64,000 bases of DNA from Pycnopodia helianthoides. Lineage: Eukaryota; Echinodermata; Asteroidea; Forcipulatida; Asteriidae. A model generated the notes under the pieces. It was not told where the DNA came from, ran no database searches, and worked only from the letters and a program-made list of their open reading frames with translations. Positions 35,437-45,300 of this stretch are shown here, piece after piece. Where the stretch lies: the NCBI GenBank assembly GCA_032158295.1, contig JASTWB010000029.1:124001-188000 (forward strand). Direction: 5' to 3'. The position numbers were made by a program, and so were the translations under genes. The number at the start of each line of letters is the position of its first letter. Position 1 is the stretch's first letter.

Positions 35437-35453
35437 TGGGGGCTTGTCCGGGA
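35437..35453 (+). other. Primer-binding site, tRNA-Pro-like
   Basis: TGGGGGCTTGTCCGGGA begins two bases after the 5' LTR. It matches the well-known tRNA-Pro primer site of retroviruses (TGGGGGCTCGTCCGGGA) at 16 of 17 positions. Confidence 0.75.
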
Positions 35454-35749
35454 AAGTACAAAAGGAAAAGCACACGGTTACCAAGCACGGGAGAATGGAT
35501 TTAGTAGTTGAAACTGATTGTTTTAATTGAATTGAATTTCGAGATCTGTCCATGTCCTCCTCACAGCAGATGACCAAAATATGTGCTAATGCGAATACTA
35601 GCTCTCAGTTTGAAATTGGTACTGCTGTGCACTGAACGGACATGCTTGCGTGCAAATTCTGCGACCTGTTTTGCCGAGCACGAAGCTGCGTTCAGTTTTA
35701 GGGATTGGTCAATTAGGAAGTTTGCAAGTGGTCGGTCATAGTTAGCACC

Positions 35750-38700
35750 ATGTCTGCTGTCAAAGTTCTGGCAGACTTGGGTAAATCTTTGGGTTTTAGT
35801 GGACAGGACCTACTAGATTTCATTAAAAGTGAAAGAGAACATGATACTCTTGAAAGGGAAGACAAGGAGAGGATGGATAATGATAAAAGACAACAAGAGG
35901 CAATGGTAAGGAAAGATAAAGAAATTATAGCTAGAGATGAAAGGGCACACCAACTTGAGATGCGGAGGCAGGAGAAGGAAGTGTTGGAATTGCAGTTAAA
36001 AATTAAGTCAGTTGCTTTAGAGAAACACCACAGTTCTTCAAGTTCAAGTGATTCCTCTGTTAAGGCGCGAGCGCCCAAACTGCCTTTCTTTGATGATAGT
36101 AAAGATGATATTGATTCTTATTTACAACGTTTTGAGCGTTATGCCAAATCACACGATTGGGACAGCGACAACTGGGCGATCAACTTGAGCGCAATCCTGA
36201 AAGGAAAGGCACTTGATGTATACTCTAGAATCTCAGTTGATGATGCGGAGAACTACGATGTCCTTAAGACGGCACTGTTGAAGCGCTACCGTCTGACTCA
36301 AGAGGGTTTCCGTCAAAGATTCCGATGTGCACATGCAGAGAATGGTGAGACTGCTCCACAATTTGTTGTTAGGCTTGACAACCTATTTACCAGGTGGGTA
36401 GACCTTGCTAAGGCACACAAGAGTTATGAGGGCATCAAAGACCTGCTGTTGAGAGAACAGTTTATCAATGCAAGTAGTAAGGAACTGGCATTGTTCATCA
36501 AAGAAAGACAACCGAAAGATGTTGATGAATTGGCTGAGCTGGCCGAAAAGTTCCAAGAGGCAAGAAATGCAAGTTTTGCATCTCCATCACCTAACACTAA
36601 GAAACCTTTCACGTCATTTTCAAAAACGACAGGTGACAAAGGCCCCACTACTCCGAAGGAGAAAGGTAGCTCTTTTCCCAGCTCAAAGTTAGAGTGTTTT
36701 TTTTGCGGGAAGGCAGGGCATATTGCTCGTGATTGCAGGAGGCGGCAACGAGCTCAGACATTTACAAAGACGGCAGGCATGAAAATTCAAAACACAAAGC
36801 GACAGTCCTGGGGTTCACAGCATTACCATCCCACCGAGACTAGAGGAGAATCATCACAATCTTACCAATGCACCCGATGTAGATGTGATAGACCGCCATA
36901 CCGTCCTCAGTTCCGGGATGAGGCTCCTGTTAAAACAGCAGCATGTATAGTCACAGGGCAAGGCCTGCAAGGTTGCTGTGTGAATGAAGACCACGTTACT
37001 CTTAAGTGTGGTCATAAACTGATACTGATGAGCGCTGCATGTACCCGAAATGATAATGTAAGTATGCCAGTACGAGATGGGTATCTGGGAGATCAGAAGG
37101 TACAGGTCCTTAGAGACAGCGGATGCTCAGGTGTAGTGGTAAGAAGTAATTTGGTTAAGAATGAGTGGTTTACAAGAGAAAGTAAAATGTGTGTTCTTAT
37201 AGATGGCACTGTTCGCAAGTTTCCAGTTGCAAACATTCAGGTGGAAACCCCCTTCTTTACAGGTGTGACTGAAGCACTATGCATGCGTAACCCTTTATAT
37301 GATCTTATTATCGGTAACATAGCAGGTGTGAGAGAGCCTTCGCAGTTACAGGATACCACAAGCAAAGAGATCGTCACTACCACGACAACCACTCATGAAG
37401 CGATGCCGCAACAGGGACCAGCAGACGAGGCTCAAGCCGTACAGACAAGAGCACAAAGGGAAGCTGAATTGAAGCCTCTCCGTCCGATGAAAATTTCAGA
37501 ACAACCACTTCCTGCAATATGCAAGGAGGATTTCACCGCCGCTCAACTTAAAGATGCAAGCCTCAACCGTATGCGAGAGTTAGCATCATCGGGCGAAGAG
37601 AGAATAACCGGTAAGAACAACACAACAAAGTTTTACGTCTCCAAAGGAATGTTATACAGGCAATTTAACTCACCGAAAGTTGAATATGGTGACCCCCTCA
37701 AGCAGTTAGTTGTACCTGAAAAGTTTCGTAAACATGTGATGGCCTTGGCCCATGAGTCGATTTTAGGTGGACATCAGGGTGTTCAAAGAACCGCTAACAA
37801 AGTTTTAACCAGCTTTTATTGGCCAGGTTTACAATCTGATATAACAAGATTCTGCAGGTCATGTGATGTTTGTCAGCGCACGATCCACAAGGGCCGGGTG
37901 ACTAAGGTACCTCTTGGTACCATGCCGCTGATAGAAACACCGTTTCAGAGGATTGCTGTTGACATCGTTGGTCCCATCAAGCCAGTCACTAGCAGAGGTC
38001 ATCGGTACATCTTGACAGTGGTTGACTATGCTACAAGATATCCAGAGGCGGTACCTCTTCGAAGTATTGAGACGACTAGAGTAGCGGAGGCCATGGTGGA
38101 TATTTTTAGCAGTGTAGGCGTTCCGAGGGAGGTGTTGACAGACCAGGGGGCTCAATTCACATCTGGTCTCATGCGTGAGGTAAGCCGACTTCTGTCATTG
38201 AAACAAATTACGACAACACCCTATCACCCTGCATGTAATGGATTGGTAGAACGTTTCAATGGTACATTGAAGCAGATGCTGAAACGTATGTGTGTTGACC
38301 GTCCCCGAGACTGGGATAGATTCATTAACCCTCTCCTCTTTGCATACAGAGAGACAACTCAAGCTAGTTTAGGGTTCTCACCATTCGAGTTATTATATGG
38401 CAGAACAGTACGTGGTCCGATGACTATCCTCAAGGAGTTATGGTCTGGGGATGTCGAAGCTACAGACGTCAGAACTACCTATCAGTTTGTCATCGATCTA
38501 CGGGAAAGACTTGAGCAGACATGCAAGTTGGCAAGGGAGGAGCTGAAGAAGTCCTCTGCCAAGACGAAGGTGTATTACAACCGGAAGGCTCGGTCAAGGA
38601 AGTTTAGTGTTGGTGATCTGGTCCTGCTGCTACTACCAACCGATCATAACAAACTGTTGATGCAGTGGAAAGGACCATTTCCTGTATTAGAAAGAGTCGG

Positions 38701-40360
38701 TGATGTGGATTACCGAATTCAACTGAGCAACCGAGTCAAGGTCTTTCACGCAAACCTCCTCAAAAGGTATATTTTAAGAAATGATGCTAGCCCACCGACG
38801 CCTACTAAAACCGATAAACGAGACGTCATCGAGGAAGTTGGGTGTGCGGTTATTACAGAAGATGATGACAGTGAAGACATCACAGCGACTACTAAAGGAT
38901 GGGATTATGTGGAAGACATAGAACTCCCAGCAGTACGAGCCAATGAGTCTTCTTCAGACGTGTTGATCAGTCCACACTTATCACATGAACAGGTCCAGCA
39001 AGTAAAACGTTTGATTGGCAACTACAAGGAACTGCTGACCCACCTTCCAGGTATAACCAACATGGCTACACATAGCATCAGGGTTACATCAGACGGCCCA
39101 ATTAGATCAAGACCTTACCCTCTACCCTATGCCATGAGAGATGTAGTAAAGGAGGAAGTAAAATCTATGTTAGACATGGGAGTCATCGAAAGATCCGACT
39201 CTCCGTATGCTTCACCAATAGTCTTGGTACGAAAAAAAGATGGCACAAACCGTTTCTGCATTGACTTCAGACAACTGAATAAAATTACAGTCTTCGATGC
39301 GGAGCCGATGCCCACGTCAGATGAGATTTTTGCAAGGCTTGCCAAAGACAGGTTCTTCACCAAAATTGACCTCTCGAAGGGATATTGGCAGATACCGATA
39401 AGGTTGGAAGATCGATGCAAAACTGCCTTCATCACACCGGATGGGTTGTACCAGTTTAGAACCATGCCATTTGGACTTGTGAATGCTCCAGCTACGTTCA
39501 GCCGAATGATGCGTTTGGTGTTGCAGGGGGTACAACACGTTAATAATTATATTGACGACATCCTGATCCACACGCAAGACTGGACTACACATTTGGCTAC
39601 AATCAAGCAAGTATTGCAGAAACTTTATCAAGCAGGGTTGAACGCTCGTCCCTCAAAATGTCTGATTGGGTTTGAGAAAATGGAGTTTCTGGGGCACATC
39701 ATCGGTGAAGGCCAGCTAGAACCTCATCATGACAAACTGGAAAAGATCCTAAAAGCTCCACAACCACAGATGAAGAAACAGCTACGATCTTTCTTGGGCT
39801 TGGTCGGCTACTACCGAAAGTTCATCGCTAATTTTGCCGCAGTCGCCGCCCCACTTACAGACAAGACCAAGAATAAAGAAGCCAATAAGGTAGTTTGGGG
39901 TCCAAGTCAAGAACTATCATTTCAGTCACTGAAACGTATGATGACACAATCACCGATTCTTCACCTTCCTGATGTAGAAAGAGATTTTATTCTACGCACA
40001 GATGCCTCCAACGTAGGGCTAGGTGCCGTACTTTTACAGGAGCGCAACGGGGTAAAGTTTCCTATCCACTTTGCGAGTAAGAAACTTCTGCCGAGAGAAC
40101 AGAACTACTCGACAATAGAACGAGAGTGTCTTGCTATAGTGTGGGCAGTGAAGAAGTTCCAGACCTATCTATATGGAAGACAATTCATCTTAGAGACGGA
40201 TCACCAGCCCCTTGTCTACATGCAGAAGGCTCGGGTGATCAACAGCCGCATAATGCGATGGGCCCTATCATTACAACCGTATCGGATGAGGATAGAGGCT
40301 ATCAAAGGGTCAGAGAACGTTGGGGCTGACTTTCTTAGTCGAGTATGCGCCCCTGAGTAG
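35750..40360 (+). CDS. Gag-Pol polyprotein of the Gmr1-like retrotransposon (Gag-PR-INT-RT-RH)
   Basis: A single 1536-residue frame. Gag has a charged helical N-terminus (about 28-95), a SCAN-like segment (about 180-272) and a CCHC zinc knuckle (C316, C319, H324, C329). The protease motif is D456-S457-G458. Integrase has an H2C2 finger (H668, H675, C705, C708), the catalytic triad D738, D798, E834 (D-x59-D-x35-E) and a GPF/Y-type module near 972. Reverse transcriptase follows at about 1095-1330, with MPFGL near 1239 and YIDD at 1267-1270. RNase H (first acidic residue D1418) ends the protein. Putting integrase before reverse transcriptase defines the Gmr1-like arrangement. With Gag and Pol in one frame, no ribosomal frameshift is needed. 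The start ATG (context CACCATGT) is the first in frame after the leader. All key residues look intact, so it may be active. Confidence 0.95.
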   Translation: MSAVKVLADLGKSLGFSGQDLLDFIKSEREHDTLEREDKERMDNDKRQQEAMVRKDKEIIARDERAHQLEMRRQEKEVLELQLKIKSVALEKHHSSSSSSDSSVKARAPKLPFFDDSKDDIDSYLQRFERYAKSHDWDSDNWAINLSAILKGKALDVYSRISVDDAENYDVLKTALLKRYRLTQEGFRQRFRCAHAENGETAPQFVVRLDNLFTRWVDLAKAHKSYEGIKDLLLREQFINASSKELALFIKERQPKDVDELAELAEKFQEARNASFASPSPNTKKPFTSFSKTTGDKGPTTPKEKGSSFPSSKLECFFCGKAGHIARDCRRRQRAQTFTKTAGMKIQNTKRQSWGSQHYHPTETRGESSQSYQCTRCRCDRPPYRPQFRDEAPVKTAACIVTGQGLQGCCVNEDHVTLKCGHKLILMSAACTRNDNVSMPVRDGYLGDQKVQVLRDSGCSGVVVRSNLVKNEWFTRESKMCVLIDGTVRKFPVANIQVETPFFTGVTEALCMRNPLYDLIIGNIAGVREPSQLQDTTSKEIVTTTTTTHEAMPQQGPADEAQAVQTRAQREAELKPLRPMKISEQPLPAICKEDFTAAQLKDASLNRMRELASSGEERITGKNNTTKFYVSKGMLYRQFNSPKVEYGDPLKQLVVPEKFRKHVMALAHESILGGHQGVQRTANKVLTSFYWPGLQSDITRFCRSCDVCQRTIHKGRVTKVPLGTMPLIETPFQRIAVDIVGPIKPVTSRGHRYILTVVDYATRYPEAVPLRSIETTRVAEAMVDIFSSVGVPREVLTDQGAQFTSGLMREVSRLLSLKQITTTPYHPACNGLVERFNGTLKQMLKRMCVDRPRDWDRFINPLLFAYRETTQASLGFSPFELLYGRTVRGPMTILKELWSGDVEATDVRTTYQFVIDLRERLEQTCKLAREELKKSSAKTKVYYNRKARSRKFSVGDLVLLLLPTDHNKLLMQWKGPFPVLERVGDVDYRIQLSNRVKVFHANLLKRYILRNDASPPTPTKTDKRDVIEEVGCAVITEDDDSEDITATTKGWDYVEDIELPAVRANESSSDVLISPHLSHEQVQQVKRLIGNYKELLTHLPGITNMATHSIRVTSDGPIRSRPYPLPYAMRDVVKEEVKSMLDMGVIERSDSPYASPIVLVRKKDGTNRFCIDFRQLNKITVFDAEPMPTSDEIFARLAKDRFFTKIDLSKGYWQIPIRLEDRCKTAFITPDGLYQFRTMPFGLVNAPATFSRMMRLVLQGVQHVNNYIDDILIHTQDWTTHLATIKQVLQKLYQAGLNARPSKCLIGFEKMEFLGHIIGEGQLEPHHDKLEKILKAPQPQMKKQLRSFLGLVGYYRKFIANFAAVAAPLTDKTKNKEANKVVWGPSQELSFQSLKRMMTQSPILHLPDVERDFILRTDASNVGLGAVLLQERNGVKFPIHFASKKLLPREQNYSTIERECLAIVWAVKKFQTYLYGRQFILETDHQPLVYMQKARVINSRIMRWALSLQPYRMRIEAIKGSENVGADFLSRVCAPE

Positions 40361-40475
40361 GTAAGTATGACCTGGTACTATCACGTTGTCATTCGTACGT
40401 CAGCGTACTAAACTTGTAAGTATGCATAGCTTTTGTAAATTTCTTGTGAATAGTTAAATATGAAATATTTTCCTC

Positions 40476-40487
40476 TAAATAGGGGGT
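40476..40487 (+). other. Polypurine tract
   Basis: AAATAGGGGGT ends a few bases before the 3' LTR, the usual place for plus-strand priming. Confidence 0.7.
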
Positions 40488-40490
40488 AAT

Positions 40491-42020
40491 TGTCATGATG
40501 TGTGTTAATGTTGCTTTTCTAACTGTGGACTAGTGCAAGTTTAATTTCCAGGTTTACACGTCTCGCAAGGTTAAATGGTCATGACAACGCAAGGTTAAAG
40601 GTTGGTTTGTTTGTTTGGTTTTGTTTTCTTCCATCGCGGGTATTTTGAATATTTATTGCGTCATGACTTGTGCTGCGTGCAAGGCATGCTGGGTATAAGT
40701 GAGCTTTTGTTTTGGCAAGGCGGGGCTCATGTTTGGCATTCCTATACCGTTCGGGCACCAGTAGTGGCCGTGTTTTGTGCAGAGAGGTTACACAGACATT
40801 TTGTTCTTATCTTCGTGATAAAGTCTGGTGTAATAAAAAAAATATAAAAAAAAGCGAGTTTAAATGTTCTAATTTATTAGCTGCATTTACCGTTCTGCAG
40901 ATATTAATTTTCTGCAAGTTTGCTGTGAGAAACGGGACAAATACTCCTCAATTTATTTTCTACAGCCAGGCTACATCCATTATACTGACTGTAAGTACAT
41001 GTTCTTTTGTAAAATACAATTTTAATGCATTTTGTGTAAATACCGTTAATAGCTCTTGATTGAATATTATGTCAATTGTACTATTTCCTCAAATCGTTGG
41101 ATTGCGAAACATTATAGAGCTGATGTTATTTGTAAATAGTAAAGTTGTGTGCATTTAACGTTTAACGAAAGACGCCCATACGATCATACAATGTTTTGCA
41201 CATCAAAGGGCAACGAAGTGTTTTCTTTCTGGTAATGTGAAGAGTAACGAAAGATTACAAATTTGGTTAACTTATCAGAAGTATGCGACGTACGAGAGCC
41301 ATTGTAATTAAAGTATTTAGTTTGATACTTAATTTCAAATCTGGTTATGGTATTTAGATGACCAACCGAGGTTGGAGGCCTTGAGGCTATCTTCTTCACC
41401 TTATACAAGGCAACTTATTGGGTACTCCCATTGGCGTAAACCCAGGAGCTATCGCAACAAAGACACCAATTACGAGGCGGCTACTGTGATACGCACGGAA
41501 CCACAGGCAGCTGACAAGGGATTCACCAGAGCGTGATATCCGTCTTGAGCCCACAGGTGGGATCTAACTATATTTAATGGAGAAGAATTGCCCAACAATT
41601 CGACAGTATTAGTGAACTCCACATCTGAACGAACGAACTAAATTTGTAAAAGAGAATTAAATCTTTTACGTTTAGGTTAATATAGTAAAATAGTCTAAGA
41701 CTATAATAATCCATGCATGGTGGTAAATTGAAATTATCAAGGTCGACCTTAATTAGATAAAATACCTTTGGCGAACATTATTTTCAGTGTATATTTAAAG
41801 CGTCTTCACGCTCTGAAATATCATTGTTAGATGTAAGATAGTGTAAATCAGTAAAGTTTCCTCCAGTGAAGAGTTGTATTTATTTAGCATTTGGTGGAAT
41901 TAAACAATTTAGAACAAGAACTTGCGGTTTGAGCTGGATTTATTTTTGCTGTGTGGTGACCCAGTGGCTTTTCCATAAAACTTTACTCTCCCTTAATTGA
42001 ATCTTGGGTTTATACTGACA
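40491..42020 (+). repeat. 3' LTR
   Basis: 1530 bp, the same length and ends as the 5' LTR. Confidence 0.95.
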
Positions 42021-42025
42021 GTGTT
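42021..42025 (+). repeat. Target site duplication, right (GTGTT)
   Basis: Exact copy of 33900-33904. Confidence 0.95.
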
Positions 42026-42077
42026 GTAACCTATCCCTCATTATTATGTGCCTAACTGCGTTCGTTTGACTGTTTAC

Positions 42078-42245
42078 ATGGCAGGTGATGTATGTATTAT
42101 AGGTGACTCCATCGTTCACAGCATTTTGACAGTGGGCCGGTAGTGCGATGGAACGGGTGTGGTGGGGCTCGTTACTCCGATATTCATCAACTTTTAGATA
42201 AGCTACATGCCAGGTGGCTACCCCCAAGTTTGTTAAATGTACATG
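42078..42245 (+). pseudogene. SGNH-hydrolase-like relic
   Basis: The ATG at 42078 opens a frame reading GDVCIIGDSIVHSI, which fits the first SGNH block (GDS). TAG follows at 42141. A shifted frame then reads WNGCGGARYSDIHQLLDKL and WLPPSLLNVHVS, the spacing seen in SGNH domains of some tyrosine-recombinase elements. Before the LTR element inserted, this lay about 230 bp after the recombinase relic on the same strand, so both probably come from one mobile element. The assignment rests on short motifs. Confidence 0.5.
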
Positions 42246-42342
42246 TTTCAGTTTGCATCAGCGTATTGCATTGTTAATGCAAGAGTGTCAGAACCGTTTC
42301 CCGAATGGAAATTAAATTTGTTTAAGTAAGATTACGTAGATA

Positions 42343-42560
42343 TATTACAATGCACTAAAAATTATTGCAATATTGACTGCCCCTTTAAGTTATGTTTGAC
42401 GCCTTGGACTGGGCACTACTCTAGGTCAGAAGATGTTAGGGAGGTTCCAAACTTTGCAAAATTATTATCTTCTGACCCAGTGGTGCCCAGTCGATCCAAG
42501 GTGTCAAACATAATTTAAGAGGCAGTCAAATATTTCATTAATTTATAGTGCATTGTAATA
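42343..42560. repeat. Head-to-head palindrome of the 190-bp satellite unit
   Basis: Positions 42343-42432 are an imperfect reverse complement of 42469-42560 (TATTACAATGCAC...GGTCAGAAG against CTTCTGACC...GTGCATTGTAATA). The 36-bp loop is also satellite sequence in reverse orientation. This marks the left edge of the satellite locus. Confidence 0.8.
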
Positions 42561-43185
42561 CACATGTAATCCTATTTAAATAAAATTAATTAAAAAATAC
42601 TGGAACCCCCATGACCGGGCTAGAGATAATAATTTTGTAAAGTTTGGAACCTCCCTAACATCTTCTGACCCAGTGGTGCCTGGTCCAAGGCGTCAAACAT
42701 AATTTAAAGAGGCAGTCAAATATTTCATTAATTTATAGTGCATTGTAATACACATGTAATCCTATTTAAATAAAATTAATTAAAAAATACTGGAACCCCC
42801 ATGACCGGGCTAGAGATAATAATTTTGTAAAGTTTGGAACCTCCCTAACATCTTCTGACCCAGTGGTGCCTGGTCCAAGGCGTCAAACATAATTTAAAGA
42901 GGCAGTCAAATATTTCATTAATTTATAGTGCATTGTAATACGCACGTTAACCTAATTAAATAAAATTAATTAAAAAATACTGGAACCCCCATGACCGGGC
43001 TAGAGATAATAATTTTGTAAAGTTTGGAACCTCTCTAACATCTTCTGACCCAGTGGTGCCTGGACCAAGGCGTCAAACATAATTTAAAGAGGCAGTCAAA
43101 TATTTCATTAATTTATAGTGCATTGTAATACACATGTAATCCTAATTAAATAAAATTAATTAAAAAATACTGGAACCCCCATGAC
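42469..43185 (+). repeat. 190-bp satellite array 1 (about 4 copies)
   Basis: The unit holds TGGAACCCCCATGACCGGGC, CTAACATCTTCTGACCCAGT and CAGTCAAATATTTCATTAAT. TGGAACCCCC recurs at 42601, 42791, 42981 and 43171, a 190-bp period. The copies are nearly identical. Confidence 0.95.
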
Positions 43186-43514
43186 ATTTACTGTTGTGGT
43201 TATTTGTGTCCTCAGAGAATAATGAAAAAAAAACACATCCTTGTTGCATTACTTTGTGTGCTTTAATAAAAGGCTTCAGCTAGAAGTCTTTTATTATTTT
43301 AGAGAGAAATGACCTCTTTCTCAAAGACTACGTTACTTCAGAGGGAGCCGTTTCTCACAATGTTTTATACTATCAACAGCTCTCCCTTGCTCATTACCAA
43401 GTACATTTTTATGCTAACAATTATTTTGAGTAATAACCATTAGTGTCCAGTACCTTTAAACCTAATGAATGAATCACACTAGAATCCAAGTTGATGTTAT
43501 GTCTTCATGTGCAA
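43186..43514 (+). repeat. Spacer Y, copy 1
   Basis: The block from TGTTGTGGTTATTTGTGTCC to GTCTTCATGTGCAAGAAGG also occurs at 48415-48742 and 50989-51318. In every case it leads into a 77-bp array. No gene is seen. Confidence 0.9.
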
Positions 43515-43912
43515 GAAGGATCCTGAACACACAACAACTTGCTATAAACACCAGGCCAATTATTACAGACCAAGCTCGACTTTGTATTGGAAAGGATCCT
43601 GCACACACAATCAACCTGCAATAAACACCAGGCCAATTATTACAGACCAAGCTGGACTTTGTATTGGAAAGGATCCTGAACACACAATCAACTTGCTATA
43701 AACACCAGGCCAATTATTACAGACCAAGCTGGACTTTGTATTGGAAAGGATCCTGCACACACAATCAACCTGCAATAAACACCAGGCCAATTATTACAGA
43801 CCAAGCTGGACTTTGTATTGGAAAGGATCATGCACACACAATCAACTTGCTATAAACACCAGGCCAATTATTAGAGACCAAGCATGACTTTGTATTGGAA
43901 AGGATCCTGGTT
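43515..43912 (+). repeat. 77-bp satellite array (about 5 copies)
   Basis: Units with GGAAAGGATCCTG(A/C)ACACAC and CAGGCCAATTATTACAGACC. Frames open across unit boundaries are artefacts. Confidence 0.93.
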
Positions 43913-43934
43913 GGGGGTTGAACAAATAAAAATT

Positions 43935-44006
43935 GACTAGAGCGGGATTTGAACCAACGACCTCCGGATTAACGTACCGGCGCTCTACCAACTGAGCTAT
44001 CTTGCC
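43935..44006 (-). tRNA. tRNA-like unit 1 in the satellite locus (anticodon loop reads GTT)
   Basis: Minus strand: TA-GCTC D-arm, box B GGTTCAAATCC, and a T-run (ATTTTTA) just after the 3' end that could stop RNA polymerase III. The acceptor stem here has one mismatch. The anticodon loop ACGTTAA has C at position 33 in place of the universal T, and the 31-39 pair is T-T, so a normal tRNA-Asn is doubtful. A flank of about 150 bp is copied with it in units 2 and 3. Confidence 0.55.
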
Positions 44007-44220
44007 CTATGTTGGCGGTCTCCCTGTTTTGTCAATATCTTTGTTCGGGGGTGCCAGTCAAAAGCCGTACAACCGTTAACTGCCGTGTAGCCAGAGATCA
44101 CACCCAAGTTTACGATACAACCTGGGAAGCAGCAGCCACGGGATCACCTTGAGGGGATGCGACTTTTTTAACTTAAATGTCAAGTAATGAACCACAAGGG
44201 AAACTGACTGGGTAAATTTC
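44007..44220. repeat. Flank copied with the tRNA-like unit
   Basis: The sequence from CCTATGTTGGCGGTCTCCC to CACGGGATCACCTT recurs after unit 3 (52426-52568); its first part recurs after unit 2. The last ~60 bp is unique spacer. Confidence 0.8.
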
Positions 44221-44250
44221 AAATGGTTGGGGGTTGAACAAATAAAAATT

Positions 44251-44322
44251 GACTAGAGCGGGATTTGAACCAACGACCTCCGGATTAACGTACCGGCGCT
44301 CTACCAACTGAGCTATCTAGCC
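44251..44322 (-). tRNA. tRNA-like unit 2
   Basis: The same sequence as unit 1, but the acceptor stem (GGCTAGA with TCTAGTC) pairs at all seven positions, counting one G-T. It has the same C33 and T31-T39 oddities, and the same T-run beyond the 3' end. Confidence 0.55.
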
Positions 44323-44449
44323 CTATGTTGGCGGTCTCCCAGTTTTGTCAATATCTTTGTTCGGGGGTGCCAGTCAGAAGCCGTTACAATAACCAGTTTA
44401 CGAACACTGCCAGTTTTGTAGCCAAGGGAGTCTGACACCCAACTTTACC
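44323..44449. other. Spacer after tRNA-like unit 2
   Basis: It shares its first ~70 bp with the other tRNA-unit flanks, then diverges before the 77-bp array resumes with degraded copies. Confidence 0.6.
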
Positions 44450-45300
44450 GAATTATACAGACAAGCTGACTTTGTATGGAAAGGATCATGCCACACAATC
44501 ACTGCTATAAACACCAGGCCAATTATTAGAGACCAAGCAGACTTTGTATTGGAAAGGATCTGCACACACAATCAACTTGCTATAAACACCAGGCCAATTA
44601 TTACAGACCGAGGATGACTTGTATTGGAAAGGATCCTGCACACACAATCAACTTGCTGAAACATCAGGCCAATTATTACAGACCAGCTGACTTGTATTCG
44701 AAAGGATCATGCACACACAATCAACTTGCTATAAACACCAGGCCAATTATTACAAACCAAGCTGGACTTTGTATTGGAAAGGATCATGCACACACAATCA
44801 ACTTGCTATAAACACCAGGCCAATTATTACAACCAAGCATGACTTTGTATTGGAAAGGATCCTGCACACACAATCGACTTGCTATAACACCAGGCCAATT
44901 ATTACAGACCAAGCATGAGTTTGTATTGGAAAGGATCCTGACACACAATCAACTTGCTATAAACACCAGGCCAATTATTACAGACCAAGCATGACTTTGT
45001 ATTGGAAAGGATCCTGCACACAAATCAACTTGCTATAAACACCAGGCCAATTATTACAGACCAAGCATGACTTTGTATTGGAAAGGATCATGCACACACA
45101 ATCAACTTGCTATAAACACCAGGCCAATTATTACAGACCAAGCATGACTTTGTATTGGAAAGGATCCATGAACACACAATCAACTGCTATAAACACCAGG
45201 CCAATTATTACAGACCAAGCATGGACTTTGTATTGGAAAGGATCCTGCACACACAATCAACCTGCTATAAACACCAGGCCAATTATTACAGACCAAGCAT
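44450..45300 (+). repeat. 77-bp satellite array (about 11 copies, indel-rich)
   Basis: Same unit as elsewhere, but many copies lack single bases (for example TGACTTGTATT, CATGCCACACAATC). That could be real decay or assembly/sequencing error in a repeat. Confidence 0.9.

Larger units (their letters stand above)
33905..42020 (+). mobile_element. Complete Gmr1-like Ty3/gypsy LTR retrotransposon
   Basis: An 8116-bp element with two 1530-bp LTRs, a primer-binding site, one Gag-Pol frame without internal stops, a polypurine tract and a 5-bp target duplication. The polymerase domains are ordered protease, integrase, reverse transcriptase, RNase H. Gmr1-like elements, described from deuterostomes, have this order, which is otherwise typical of Ty1/copia. 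No envelope-like frame is present. The near-identical LTRs (four differing bases seen) indicate a recent insertion. It lies inside an older tyrosine-recombinase/SGNH relic. Confidence 0.95.

Noticed and set aside
35713..39631. Minus-strand open frames opposite the Gag-Pol gene
   Set aside because: Shadows of a strongly supported plus-strand polyprotein.
40361..40490. Possible envelope gene after Gag-Pol
   Set aside because: Only 130 bp lie between the stop codon and the 3' LTR, so no third gene fits.
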